Assembly: GCA_905221615.1 (NCBI GenBank)
Contig: CAJNDT010001236.1
Location: forward strand, 906,501 to 970,500
DNA: 64,000 nt
Source: Symbiodinium sp. CCMP2592
Lineage: Eukaryota; Sar; Dinophyceae; Suessiales; Symbiodiniaceae
Direction of reading: 5' to 3'
The notes below the pieces were generated by a model. That model was not told the origin of the DNA. It saw nothing but the letters and a program-made list of their open reading frames with translations, and made no database searches. The position numbers and the translations under genes were made by a program. How positions within the stretch are numbered: the first letter of the stretch is position 1; every line of letters begins with the position of its first letter. Positions 1 to 8,819 of the stretch are shown here, piece by piece.

Positions 1-3000
1 CCCATTCCACACCGGTCCTTGCTTCACAGAAGCGAGGGCAATGGCAAACCCTGTGTTCAGGGGTGTCCTCCACCTGGCAAAGGGCACAGAAGCCAGTGAG
101 GGTGACATCATACTTGCTGTGAGCTGCATCAAAAAGGAAGGCTCCGGAACGAAGGGCATTGAGCTGTGCCAGGCGGAGCGGTGTCAGGCCCTTCTCGGAG
201 CGCCGAAGGAGGGCACGATCAATGCCAGTGAGGTCGAGCATTTGCTTTCTGTGCCGGTGGTCGGTGGCCACTTGGTCTAACCAAGCTTGCTCCAACAGAC
301 GTCGGAGGGTCAAGGTGGGAAGGGAAAGGAGGTCAACAGAGCCTCCATGCCGATCCATTGCAACTGGTGGCTTGGCAACACTCCAGCCGATCCTGTTGAG
401 GACGGACAGCAGCTTGGAGAACGGGCCGTGTTGAAGCCGTCCAGAAAAACCTTGCATGAAAGAGGTCCATTTGTCCACCACCGAAGCATGCTTGGCACAC
501 ATCCGCCTGAGATCACGGATAACGACCCACAATTGATAGAAGCCGGGATCGGCTTCAAGGTCAGAGTGGATGGATAGCCTGAGAAGGGCACTGCTGCCTG
601 CAGGACACACCCGAAGAGCTTTGACAGCCGAGCAACGCAAGGAGTGAACCTGGGCCTCTGAGAGAGGACAGATGGATATGCCATGCAGGGCCCGGGCCCA
701 GACTTTTCTGGGCAGTGCGTACAGTTTTTGCCGCAGTGGGGCCGGGGAGCGCCTGAGGCGAGCAAACAACTCAGCAGTGTCGTGGCAGCGCTCCACCAGA
801 GCGGCATTACGAGTGGCACGACCGAACGACAGAACACCTCCAAGCTCACGTGCGTGGGTACAAGTTGGGAGGCCAAGGGCTTGGAGCTGTTTGCGGGAAC
901 CCGATTGGACCGCCCAGGTGTATGTTTTGCTGTCGTCGGGAGTGAGGTCGAGCAAATCCATCACACAGTGGCTGAGGTTGACCCCCAGAGCAAGCTGCCC
1001 TGCAGTGCCTGCGGTGCAGGCCCAATTGTCAACGTAAGAGTGGGGAGTAATTCCACGGCCGAAAACTTCAAGATATGAATGGAAGATCAGGCATGCCACG
1101 TTCATGGCAGTAGTGCTTAACGCGCACCCCTCGGGGAAGCCAGCGGTGGAGAGCAGGGGCTCACTAACACATTGCCTTATCAGGAAGCGCCTCTCAAAGC
1201 GACCCAGAAAGTTTCGCCAGGGGATAAGCACCGAAGAGGGGAACCCGATTTGGGCAGCAATCCGCCAAATTGGCTCGCGAGGCAGAGCATTAAAGGCCTT
1301 AACAATGTCAGTAGAGAAACCGCAAAGCTCCGTTCCCTCCATACAGGAAAGCTCGATCAAAGCCTCAAGTTGCCACCAAAAATCAGTAGTTTCACGGCCA
1401 GGCAGGAAGCCAAGAGCCGTGGCGGGCATGATTTTCTTGAAGTGACGAAGAAGCTGTCGTGCCCGGAGACCACTCCAGCAACGATAAACGATGGAGAGGA
1501 GTACAATGGGCCTGTAGCCCTCTGCTCCCTGGACATTGTTCGGCTTTTTCAGCCCGCAGACAAATCCGAGAAGCCATTGATCTGGCCACACTTGTGCCCC
1601 GGCCTCGATTGAGGAGAGGAAATCCAAAAGCTCAGTGGTGAGGCTGTCCGGCATGTGCTGGAGGTCGGCTAAGGCGTAACCGTCAGGACCTCGAGCAGCC
1701 CTCGGACGGAAGTGCTTGATAGCTGCTTTCCAGGATTGTAGGCACAAAGGCTGTAGGTCAAAATGACCCGTGGGGAGGTAGGCGGCAGCGAAGTTGAGGA
1801 CCCGATGCCAGTGATCGGGCGGCAGGTTGTGGTGTTTGCGCCAGCGTGGCTCCCAGAGACAAACGAATTCGTGACAAATGTCTTCCACCGAGGAGAGATA
1901 CTGTATTTGCTCAAGCTCGGCATCAACAGAAACGGAAATTGAGGGTGAAATGGTGGCCACACATTGGTCTGGGCTGGAGATAACAACAGGTTGGCCATCG
2001 AGGCGCCACTCGGAGGAGCCACGAGTATCTAGGTCCGAGTCAAGTTGGACCTGGCCGGTGTCGGCTTCAGTGGCAAGGACCGTGTGGGTCCGGTGTACCA
2101 CAAGGCAGTCAACCTGTTCAGGACTGTCATCTCGCAGGTCGCGAAAAAGCAGGTTGCTGTCATGCTCGTAGCGTTCCTTCAAGACTGACTGCCTTTGCCT
2201 GGCATTCCAGGCCTCGAACCTTCGATAATTCTCACGGAAATCAGTGAAGCAAAGAGTGGCAATCTGCAGTGTGGGCACCTCGCGTGGAAGTGCAGCGGGG
2301 GTCCCTTGCAACTTAATGTGACGGGTTTGCCACCATCCGGAAAAGCCATTGCGAAAGCCCTTGGCACGAGTAATGGCGTGCCACAGTGCAGAGCGATACT
2401 CAACGGCGGAAGGTGACAGATTGGCAGCCTTGAGGCCATGCACAAGGGATTGCAGCCGTCTCAGTTGCTGGAACCATCTCTTTACTTCGAGGCTTAGGAG
2501 GCTGTGGCCAATGACCTCCTCGCCCTCCCGAGAAGCGGAAGGAGGGGCAACCATGCGTGAAGGCAGGGGCTTGGTGCGTGAGGCCCGGCCGTGGCACCGG
2601 TTGGGTAGCCGAGCATCGGGGAGCCCATTGCTGTGCAGCTCAAGGCTTGCCTCAAAGCCCTTAGAAAACTGTTTCAGCCACGTGGTGGCATCAGAGCTGG
2701 AGGCTCCAGAGGCAGGGGCCGAGGCTTGCCAAGCAGGGATGTCTATGTTGGCCCAGGGGATGGTGCTGGGCAAAGGCCAAGTCTGAGCCTGGTGAACCCC
2801 ATCCAGAGACAGACTAGCAATTACAGTACTGTGTTCAGCAAAGACATCACGAACCTCAACTGCAGTGAGGAGGGCCGCGGCCTCAGGGCTGACAAAGATG
2901 TGATCACGAAAGGCGGCACCCTTGGATGTAGGGGTGGGAGTGTGGCCCCACCGCTCTGAGGCCAAAACCTGAACTTCTTGCCAGCCATGCATGCGCCAGC

Positions 3001-3664
3001 TGCTGACTTGGTTCAGCACATCAGGGGAATGATTGAAATCCCCGACGATGGCCCGCGCACCCGAGCGACCGATCACGATTTCCCGTGTGAGGATCTCAAG
3101 AAGTTGATCTGTGCGATGCCGGGCATCAGGGAAAGTGGGTCCTGCAGGGTACCCGTAGACATTAGCGGTGATGAGTGGCAGGGAGCCAACACAGTGAAAA
3201 GTAGCCTGCAACCTTCCAGTGGCGAATGCATCAGGCCCCCAGTGCAATTGCAGCGGCCTGGAAGGAAAGTCAGACATGGTCAGCACACCTGACCAAGCAC
3301 CGGCCCAGAGGGACCCAGGGCGCAAGGCGGCGGGAGCGCCCGAGGTAATACGAACTTGACGGTTTCGTGCTTTGGCGAGGGAACGAAGAGTGCCAGAGCA
3401 GGACCTGAGAGTAACTGCAGACAACTGAGATTCACTGAAGTGCCAGAGTCCGGGACCGAGCTCAACCGCAAGAGGTTCTTTTGACCTCAACCCAGTAGGA
3501 TTGGAGGTTCCGAGCATAAAGCAGGGACCAGGGTTCTCAGCCTCACCAACCCGAAGCAAGGCGGGGAAGAAAGTTGGGTGAGCGGATGCCGGTTGCAGTG
3601 CAATGGCGACAGGAATCAAAAAGCGCCAAAACCAGCCCAAGTATGGAGCAGAACGACCTGGCAT
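1..3664 (-). CDS. LINE ORF2: endonuclease + reverse transcriptase (partial, runs off edge)
   Basis: An ATG at 3664 opens a frame with no stop to position 1, at least 1,221 codons. The N-terminal third has an exonuclease/endonuclease/phosphatase fold pattern, with VYGYP and the metal/catalytic-type GDFNHSPD at about 3045-3022. The RT follows: YRPIVLLS, motif A STDIVKAFNAL (about 1310), motif B AGFPEGCALSTT (about 1140), and motif C at 1036-1025 reading YVDN where most RTs have YxDD. Near position 90-37 is a zinc knuckle, CALC...HRVCHC (C-x2-C-x7-H-x4-C), usual at LINE C-termini. The frame is identical to that of the upstream gag-like ORF and separated from it by one UGA. Role: target nicking and target-primed reverse transcription. 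The Asn in motif C may be a lineage variant or an inactivating change. Confidence 0.85.
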   Translation of the reverse strand, partial: MPGRSAPYLGWFWRFLIPVAIALQPASAHPTFFPALLRVGEAENPGPCFMLGTSNPTGLRSKEPLAVELGPGLWHFSESQLSAVTLRSCSGTLRSLAKARNRQVRITSGAPAALRPGSLWAGAWSGVLTMSDFPSRPLQLHWGPDAFATGRLQATFHCVGSLPLITANVYGYPAGPTFPDARHRTDQLLEILTREIVIGRSGARAIVGDFNHSPDVLNQVSSWRMHGWQEVQVLASERWGHTPTPTSKGAAFRDHIFVSPEAAALLTAVEVRDVFAEHSTVIASLSLDGVHQAQTWPLPSTIPWANIDIPAWQASAPASGASSSDATTWLKQFSKGFEASLELHSNGLPDARLPNRCHGRASRTKPLPSRMVAPPSASREGEEVIGHSLLSLEVKRWFQQLRRLQSLVHGLKAANLSPSAVEYRSALWHAITRAKGFRNGFSGWWQTRHIKLQGTPAALPREVPTLQIATLCFTDFRENYRRFEAWNARQRQSVLKERYEHDSNLLFRDLRDDSPEQVDCLVVHRTHTVLATEADTGQVQLDSDLDTRGSSEWRLDGQPVVISSPDQCVATISPSISVSVDAELEQIQYLSSVEDICHEFVCLWEPRWRKHHNLPPDHWHRVLNFAAAYLPTGHFDLQPLCLQSWKAAIKHFRPRAARGPDGYALADLQHMPDSLTTELLDFLSSIEAGAQVWPDQWLLGFVCGLKKPNNVQGAEGYRPIVLLSIVYRCWSGLRARQLLRHFKKIMPATALGFLPGRETTDFWWQLEALIELSCMEGTELCGFSTDIVKAFNALPREPIWRIAAQIGFPSSVLIPWRNFLGRFERRFLIRQCVSEPLLSTAGFPEGCALSTTAMNVACLIFHSYLEVFGRGITPHSYVDNWACTAGTAGQLALGVNLSHCVMDLLDLTPDDSKTYTWAVQSGSRKQLQALGLPTCTHARELGGVLSFGRATRNAALVERCHDTAELFARLRRSPAPLRQKLYALPRKVWARALHGISICPLSEAQVHSLRCSAVKALRVCPAGSSALLRLSIHSDLEADPGFYQLWVVIRDLRRMCAKHASVVDKWTSFMQGFSGRLQHGPFSKLLSVLNRIGWSVAKPPVAMDRHGGSVDLLSLPTLTLRRLLEQAWLDQVATDHRHRKQMLDLTGIDRALLRRSEKGLTPLRLAQLNALRSGAFLFDAAHSKYDVTLTGFCALCQVEDTPEHRVCHCPRFCEARTGVEW

Positions 3665-3700
3665 GCCGGCAGGCTGTGACCGACATCCAGAGTGAGCTAG

Positions 3701-3703
3701 TCA
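3701..3703 (-). other. In-frame UGA between gag-like ORF and endonuclease-RT, in UGA-CUAG context
   Basis: The stop reads TGA followed by CTAG on the minus strand. The next 12 codons up to the ATG at 3664 are all sense codons in the same frame. UGA-CUAG is the well-known leaky stop context in other eukaryotes and some viruses. Readthrough would yield a gag-EN-RT fusion; this is inferred. Confidence 0.6.
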
Positions 3704-5122
3704 CTCCGTGCGAGACTTCTTGCTGAGCAAGGCTTCGATGCGCTGGAGCTGGTCGTCGAGGCGGCTATTCATGTCGGACTTGAGAGAGCCGACGGCAGAC
3801 GAGACCTCCCCACGGAGCTTTGCGACATCAGCCTGTTGGCCTTGCATGGCTTTCTGCATGTCTGTGACCTGGGCTTTGCTCTCAGAGAGCTGTGTGCCAA
3901 AGCTTTGAAACCACCCTTCAAATTTGCGATTCTGCATTTGGAGCTCTTGGACTCCAACCTCGAGCTGCTGGATTCGGGCGTCTTGGCTGGCAGTGGCAGT
4001 AGAGGTGGACTCAGAGGCAGGGGTTGCATGCTCGGCGAGCTGCTTCTGCATAAGTGATTGCAGGTCCTCTCGGAGCTCGGTGCGAATTTGGGCCAAATTG
4101 TTTCCTGCATGTCCCGGCTTAACCTGAGGAGCAGGGAGCCCGGGAGGTGCCCGGTGTAGGCTCCAAGGGTCGTTGCCGCCTGCCCAAGGGTCGGCTGAAC
4201 CAGAAGCGGAATTGGGCTCATCGCGAAGCATGTGTCTTCGAGTTTTGCTGGAAGCGCAGACAGCGGGAGTCCTGGGACCAGACGGCAAGTCTTTAAGCTT
4301 GGTGATCAGCACATATTGGGCCCCAGCGGGCATAGTAGGCGCAGGGGGCCCACTTGCGGCACCGACTTCCCAGGCACTACCAGCCGCATCCCCCCTAGCT
4401 GGTTGGAGGGGCCTGGCAGGCCACTTCCACTCTTTCAGGAGCTTGGCAAGATGAGACCTTTGCATGCCATGTGGCAGTGGATGCAGCCGGAAGCGAGCAG
4501 AGATTCGCAGCTTGATAAAGTCAACCTCTGGTTTCAGGGTGGCATGCACGGCCTTTTCATCGGCTTCCTTGACTCGAATGCCAAAGCGACGACCGAGCCG
4601 GGTGATGGCAAGCGCTTTGTCACATGTGCGCAGAACATGTTGCACCTGGGCCTTATCCTTACCTGGCAGCCAGACAACAGCATAGCTGGCGTGAGGGCTA
4701 AACCCATCAGCAGCACGGGGCTCAAAATAGAAGCCTGCAATGGTGGCTTGATGGAGCAGCTTCAGTGCAGAGCAGGGCACTCTGATCATCACCTGAAAAA
4801 GGTCAGCTTGCTCTGGCGCGGTTCGGCCTCCGTCGACTTTGGAAAATGAGCGGCCCCAAGCATCCAGGATCATACGGTCGACAGATTCCTCAATGGCAGG
4901 GTGGAAGCAGGAGCAGTCGCCGTGGCAGTTAGGGTCCTTACAGAGGGAAAGGCAGGGGATGTGCTGCACAAGGGCCCGAAGCGGAGCCTGGGCGACCTCG
5001 GTCCAAGGGATGCCTGCTTCGTCCCGGTAGTAGGACAGCCGGCCCGTAATTGTGTCCAGGCGGCAAGAGGCGAGCCATCTGTGGTCTGAAAAGACCCTGG
5101 GACCAATTGCAGGGATTCCGGG
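3701..5122 (-). CDS. Gag-like / ORF1-type protein with Cys-rich motif and coiled coil
   Basis: The frame is open from 5122 (a stop lies at 5123-5125) to the TGA at 3703-3701. A GTG at 4969 is the first conventional-looking alternative start, but protein-like sequence such as GPRVFSDHRWLASC already appears upstream. So this is the continuation of the DNMT-C48 polyprotein after a frameshift near 5110, not a separate gene. It has a cysteine/histidine cluster (CLSLCKDPNCHGDCSCFH, about 4955-4900), a basic middle part, a Pro/Ala-rich linker, and a long C-terminal coiled coil (QDARIQQLEVGVQEL onward, about 4030-3710). Expected role: RNA binding and multimerisation in the LINE ribonucleoprotein. The family is not recognised beyond this; the role is inferred from position. 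Confidence 0.65.
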   Translation of the reverse strand, partial: PGIPAIGPRVFSDHRWLASCRLDTITGRLSYYRDEAGIPWTEVAQAPLRALVQHIPCLSLCKDPNCHGDCSCFHPAIEESVDRMILDAWGRSFSKVDGGRTAPEQADLFQVMIRVPCSALKLLHQATIAGFYFEPRAADGFSPHASYAVVWLPGKDKAQVQHVLRTCDKALAITRLGRRFGIRVKEADEKAVHATLKPEVDFIKLRISARFRLHPLPHGMQRSHLAKLLKEWKWPARPLQPARGDAAGSAWEVGAASGPPAPTMPAGAQYVLITKLKDLPSGPRTPAVCASSKTRRHMLRDEPNSASGSADPWAGGNDPWSLHRAPPGLPAPQVKPGHAGNNLAQIRTELREDLQSLMQKQLAEHATPASESTSTATASQDARIQQLEVGVQELQMQNRKFEGWFQSFGTQLSESKAQVTDMQKAMQGQQADVAKLRGEVSSAVGSLKSDMNSRLDDQLQRIEALLSKKSRTE

Positions 5123-7224
5123 TCAACCTGCAAGGCAGGCCTGGCAACCTTCGTCTTAGCCTTCTGCTTCTTTTGCCTGGGGTTTTCAACAGCCGCACCG
5201 AACCTGGCTGATGCTTTGGACTCGGCTAAAGCCTTGACCTCTTCAGGTCTGACCCATCTGAACATAGCGCCGGGGATGGACCCGGCCGCCTTCAAGGCCT
5301 GCCAAACATTGCCAGCGGCAAGTGCGGAGGCGATCGGCCCCGGGCCGAGCCGAACGATAGCATCCTTGATCCGGTCCTTGACTTTGTCTTGTGGGACACC
5401 CTTCTCAAGGAGGGTGGACTGCAACTGGCCCTGAAGTTCCTCGGAAAGCCCACCGAACCCATAAAGCAAAGCCTTGTGGAAGGGCATGTGTTTGACAAAG
5501 TTCTGAGCATCACTGAGAAAGGAGGGCGTAACAGTCCCACCGGAGAGAGCAACTGTCGCATGGGCAAGGGTGATTGGGCCGCAGTCGTTGGGCCCTTTCT
5601 GCTGCCAATTGCAGCCAGCTTGAAAACCTAACAGCTGCGTGCCACAGAGGGCACAAAAGCGGGCGGCAAGAAGTTGCGCGGCTTTCGTGCTGCGTCCTGG
5701 CATCCCGTCCAGGTGGGCGGCTTCAGCTCCGCCTTCTGTCGCGGTCAACACAAGAAGAGACCAGTGAGCCTGATCAACAAAGGCCAAAAGGCAGAGGTCT
5801 GCATAAGGAGGCCAGGCAAAGGTGGCATCACAATGCTCCGGGTGGTCGAGAAGGCTGGTGGCACTGCGAGGCGGGACCACAAAACATTTGGCGCTTGGCA
5901 GAGCAGCCTGAAGTCTCAAGAGGCCGGCCCAAATTGTAATGTCGGAGGTGCCGATAAGGGCCTGAGCATCCTGCCATGTAGGGTCTCTCTGGGAGGCCTT
6001 GCTTGAGATGTGCACGCAGTAAGGTGAGTTTCTGGGGTTTGGGCGCAGCAGGACCCCCAAGGGAAGCTCCAGGAAATTACGAAGAACCTGAACCTTGTAG
6101 CCAGGGCCGGCCAGTGCTTTCTCGGCCTCAACTAGCTCTTGCACAGGAGTGGGCCCAGGAATGCTTACCTGAGTTAAGGAGCCCTCGAGCTCGATCCAGA
6201 TGGCACCGGGAACTCTCCAGGATGGCAAATCCCAAGTATCGAGGCAGGACTGTTTTAGCAGAGACTTGAACTGACAGACCAGATCCGCAGCGGGAGTGGC
6301 AACTTCACTGTTGGGCAAGCAGGCGGCCCAGATCTTCAACTGGCTATAGACCCAGAGGGCTTGCAAGGGGGCTGTGAGGTTGCCAGTGAGGCACAGTGCG
6401 GCTCTGGCGTTGGAAACCTGAGCATGGCTTGCCGGCAGACTGTTCAGAAGTCCAACCTCGGCTGCATGTGGGAGCCGAATGCCTTCTAGGGTGCTAGAGT
6501 AAACCCCAAAACCACACAGGCCTTGCGTCTCGAGTACTGAGGGAGGAAGACCTTCAGAGCGACAGCCGCATGGGCACGGAGTGAGCACGGCTCCCCAACA
6601 ATGCAAAGCAGTGGGTGCTTGCTCGTTCAGATCGAGAAGCCGGCAGTCAGCACCGTACCGGGGGTCCGAAAACATCTCAAGTTCTTGGGCGGTCCAGGCA
6701 AGAGATTGCTCTACTTCAACCGGCCAACTAGGGAACTCAGGGAGGACAAAACCGACAAGGGTCCTAGGGGTGCAGGGAGACCAAGGCGGCAAATGCAAAG
6801 GTGGAAGGCTGGCAGGCACCAGCACATACCACCAACGGCTTCGTCTGCTTGCCCATTGCTCAGCGAGCTCCAGCTGAACAGAGGAGGCAACGAGGCCTGC
6901 TTTCTCGGTGAATGCCTTCAGCAGGTTGTGGGCTTCCGGGCAAGCGGCAAGGTCAACAGCACATTCAAGCAATATGCAATCTGACTGCAGAAGCCAAGCG
7001 AGGATCAGCAAGTTATGTAATGCTGTGCAATCCACTTTGCCATCCCGAAGAGGCAGTCGGGCTGGCAGCCAGGATGCTGCCAACTCCTGGGTGGGCTCGT
7101 AGAATCTCCTCAACTGTTTCCGGACGAGACACGTCGCCCTGCAGTGCTGGTATGTTGTTGCGCTGCAAAGTATGGCAGGCATCACTGCAACGGTCAACAG
7201 CCAAGATGGTTCGGCATCCTGCAA
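4870..7224 (-). CDS. DNMT-like + Ulp1/C48 protease-like polyprotein segment (frame-disrupted)
   Basis: This 784-codon frame starts at a TTG and continues another frame. Residues 58-292 carry later motifs of a cytosine-5 DNA methyltransferase: LLECA (86-89, in place of ENV motif VI), RRSRWW (127-132, motif VIII), and motif IX/X-like RLPHAAEVGLLNSLP (250-264) with GNLTAPLQALWV (281-292). Residues about 440-560 look like a C48 (Ulp1/SENP) cysteine protease: HWSLLVL with His487, HLDGMPG with Asp506, and QQKGPNDCG with Gln541/542 and Cys548, in the family order His-Asp-Gln-Cys. After about 5110 the frame becomes nonsense and the real protein passes to the gag-like frame. The protease could process the polyprotein or act on ubiquitin/SUMO-like proteins; both are inferred. 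No match search was possible. Confidence 0.65.
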   Translation of the reverse strand: MQDAEPSWLLTVAVMPAILCSATTYQHCRATCLVRKQLRRFYEPTQELAASWLPARLPLRDGKVDCTALHNLLILAWLLQSDCILLECAVDLAACPEAHNLLKAFTEKAGLVASSVQLELAEQWASRRSRWWYVLVPASLPPLHLPPWSPCTPRTLVGFVLPEFPSWPVEVEQSLAWTAQELEMFSDPRYGADCRLLDLNEQAPTALHCWGAVLTPCPCGCRSEGLPPSVLETQGLCGFGVYSSTLEGIRLPHAAEVGLLNSLPASHAQVSNARAALCLTGNLTAPLQALWVYSQLKIWAACLPNSEVATPAADLVCQFKSLLKQSCLDTWDLPSWRVPGAIWIELEGSLTQVSIPGPTPVQELVEAEKALAGPGYKVQVLRNFLELPLGVLLRPNPRNSPYCVHISSKASQRDPTWQDAQALIGTSDITIWAGLLRLQAALPSAKCFVVPPRSATSLLDHPEHCDATFAWPPYADLCLLAFVDQAHWSLLVLTATEGGAEAAHLDGMPGRSTKAAQLLAARFCALCGTQLLGFQAGCNWQQKGPNDCGPITLAHATVALSGGTVTPSFLSDAQNFVKHMPFHKALLYGFGGLSEELQGQLQSTLLEKGVPQDKVKDRIKDAIVRLGPGPIASALAAGNVWQALKAAGSIPGAMFRWVRPEEVKALAESKASARFGAAVENPRQKKQKAKTKVARPALQVDPESLQLVPGSFQTTDGSPLAAWTQLRAGCPTTGTKQASLGPRSPRLRFGPLCSTSPAFPSVRTLTATATAPASTLPLRNLSTV

Positions 7225-7537
7225 AGGTGGTTCCTGAAGTCATGCCTCCAATGCCCGCCTAGACGTCTCTCAAGCGAAGAATACATCCAAAGTCAAAAAG
7301 AGGCTTCCGAAATGCCTGCGACCCAGAAGTCTTCGAAAGAAATGCATGTGAGTCCGTGAGAAGCGTCACCTGGTACCCAATCAGAGTCCAAATGCCTCGA
7401 GTCAAATCGTGGCAGACATAGGCGTCCCCATGCCACAAGCCTGTGCAGAGGCCGTCCTCGCCTGGAACTTGAACAACCAGGTTCACCCTCTGACCCAAGG
7501 AAAGGGCAGAACACGGAAAGTCCCAACGCAGCGACAT
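7013..7537 (-). pseudogene. LINE polyprotein N-terminus with DNMT motifs I and IV, interrupted by TAG
   Basis: An ATG at 7537 opens 92 codons of unrecognised leader ending in ...LRDV, then a TAG at 7261-7259. Reading on in the same frame gives AGIGGMTSGTTFAG, AVDRCSDACHTLQRNN and GDV, which is DNMT motif I (DxFAGxGG) and the following SAM-binding strands. The motif IV region reads AASPTASSG near 7060, where the family has PCQ: the catalytic cysteine is Thr here. A frame change near 7055 then leads into the 784-codon frame. So the methyltransferase is dead in this copy by at least three lesions: stop, frameshift, missing Cys. It is recognisable but degenerate. Confidence 0.65.
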
Positions 7538-7572
7538 GATCGGTCCCTCGAGGTTCTGTAGTGAACAGCTCT

Positions 7573-7668
7573 ACCCCTGGAAGGCAACTCGAGCCCAGAG
7601 CTTATAAGGTTTCTATAAGGCCTCCTTTAAAGGGATCTATAAGGGTTCTATGACTGGGGGGTAGGGTG
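7573..7668. other. 5' flank of the DNMT-LINE: short palindromic AT-rich stretch
   Basis: It holds repeats of CTATAAGG/CTTATAAGG around CCTTTAAAGGG. I see no promoter motif or spliced-leader match. Confidence 0.3.
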
Positions 7669-7790
7669 CTTAAAGGGTCAGGGGACTTCGTAACTAATGA
7701 GGGTTATAATTGTAAGGCAACTTGTAGCTACTTATAACCCCAATTGAGGTACTTACAACCTTACTTGCTACGTCCCATGATCCTCCAAGT
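7669..7790. repeat. MITE-like element, family A copy 1
   Basis: An imperfect inverted repeat of about 120 bp. Its ends resemble CTTGGAGGATCATGGGACTT and AAAGGGTCAGGGGACTT, with GGTTATAAGTAC-like inner arms. The same element type recurs at 26190, 28207, 30617, 60151 and 60950. Non-coding. Confidence 0.65.
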
Positions 7791-7804
7791 GTAGTTTGGG
7801 GTTA

Positions 7805-7911
7805 ATATATGTAGGGGCCTGAATAATTAGAATAGGGTTTTGGTGCCATTCTACCGTAATTCTATCATGAACTCCAAAATAGTATAGGTAGTTATTGAGG
7901 CCCCTATATTA
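7805..7911. repeat. MITE-like element, family F copy 1
   Basis: Inverted ends are built on TAxTAGGGGCCT, with AATTAGAATAGGG on the left and ACTCCAAAATAGTATAGGTA inside the right arm. A second copy lies at 9457-9563 in the opposite orientation. Confidence 0.55.
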
Positions 7912-8340
7912 GATTTTGGGCTTCGGCCGTTTAGCTGGCGTTGACAACATGCATTGGGATTTCGGGTGTAGCCTGACCCCGGCGCCGTACGTCCAGACCC
8001 GACATAGGGAATATGTTTGGCACCTTCCTGCAAACACACATGTATAGTCGTTCGACTCTAAATCCAACAAGACCACCCTAAACGCATCTAAACGCTAAAC
8101 CCGCAGAAAATCAAGCCTCGAAGCCGCAGACAGACTAAACTTACCTCGATTCTGAGCTTGCCACCTGCATGGCTCAGAATTCAGGGACCCTCTCAGCCGT
8201 GCTAAAGACATGATTCCCGAAACAGTAAACCCGAAAACCCTGACATGTTTTCTGTGGATTCGGCAACCACCTAAAACTCTTCATCGATTCTAGTTTTACC
8301 CTAGCCTGCAATGATGACCACATTTCTCGACAAAATACAA
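7912..8340. other. Non-coding stretch, nothing recognised
   Basis: Unique-looking AT-moderate sequence without a convincing ORF, RNA gene or repeat. Confidence 0.4.
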
Positions 8341-8450
8341 ATACTACTGCTGATGGACAAAATCCTGCATTACCCATTACAAGGAATATACCATAGTTCC
8401 CATAGTTTAGAGTCCTGGGGGTCATGCAGGATATTGTCCATCAGCAGTAT
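8341..8450. repeat. MITE-like element, family C copy 1
   Basis: Inverted arms ATACTACTGCTGATGGACAA...ATCCTGCAT on the left are matched on the right by ATGCAGGAT...TGTCCATCAGCAGTAT. The ATCCTGCATTACC core is shared with the copies at 11234 and 27930, whose outer arms differ (CGGTTGATG). Confidence 0.6.
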
Positions 8451-8500
8451 CACCCTATACCGCCCTAAACCCTCGGACCCGTTGGCCCCTGTCATATTGG

Positions 8501-8597
8501 ATGGTTGTCAAAATTATGGGCCTTTTTTGGGTCCCTGTTATACGGCACCTATTATTTAGGGTACCCCAAAAAGGGACCTTACTTTTGACAACTACCC
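8501..8597. repeat. MITE-like element, family B copy 1
   Basis: Inverted arms GGTTGTCAAAATTATGGGCC and, on the opposite strand, GGTAGTTGTCAAAAGTAAGG surround TTTTTGGG/CCCAAAAA. Similar elements lie at 11563 and 62228. The arms share a TTGTCAAAA core. Confidence 0.6.
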
Positions 8598-8819
8598 AAG
8601 TTGTTTAACTGCTATCCTTGCATCCGTCCCAGCCCTTGCAGAACCCTTTTCGGTGCCTCACATTACAACTAAAATACAAGCCGCTATGTCATAACAGGCG
8701 GCATAAATCCAGGAACTTCAGGCCTCGGACCAAGAACACTACAAGCTGTAGATGAGCCCGTAAAGCCTCACACGGCTTCGTGTTAGTGTTTAGACCTAAA
8801 TCCCCATAGAACCTACAGC

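Larger units (their letters stand above)
1..7572 (-). mobile_element. Non-LTR retrotransposon with DNMT and C48 protease modules (3' end outside window)
   Basis: In minus-strand order this element carries a short leader, a cytosine-5 DNA methyltransferase-like region, a Ulp1/C48 protease-like domain, a Cys-rich gag-like protein with a C-terminal coiled coil, an endonuclease, a reverse transcriptase and a C-x2-C-x7-H-x4-C knuckle. The 3' end lies beyond position 1. The leader frame is closed upstream by a TAG at 7571-7573, so the 5' end is near there. No LTRs or integrase are seen. The 5' polyprotein is damaged by a TAG at 7259-7261 and by frame changes near 7055 and 5110, while the endonuclease-RT frame is fully open. 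I infer an old 5' region or a copy mobilised by help from relatives. Confidence 0.85.

Noticed and set aside
3769-4221. 150-codon minus frame in the gag-like region
   Set aside because: Out of register with the coiled-coil frame, which is better supported and in frame with the RT.
7595-7606. CTCGAGCC near the 5' end of the DNMT-LINE as a possible spliced-leader relic on the minus strand
   Set aside because: One mismatch in eight bases and no continuation into the leader; not distinguishable from chance.
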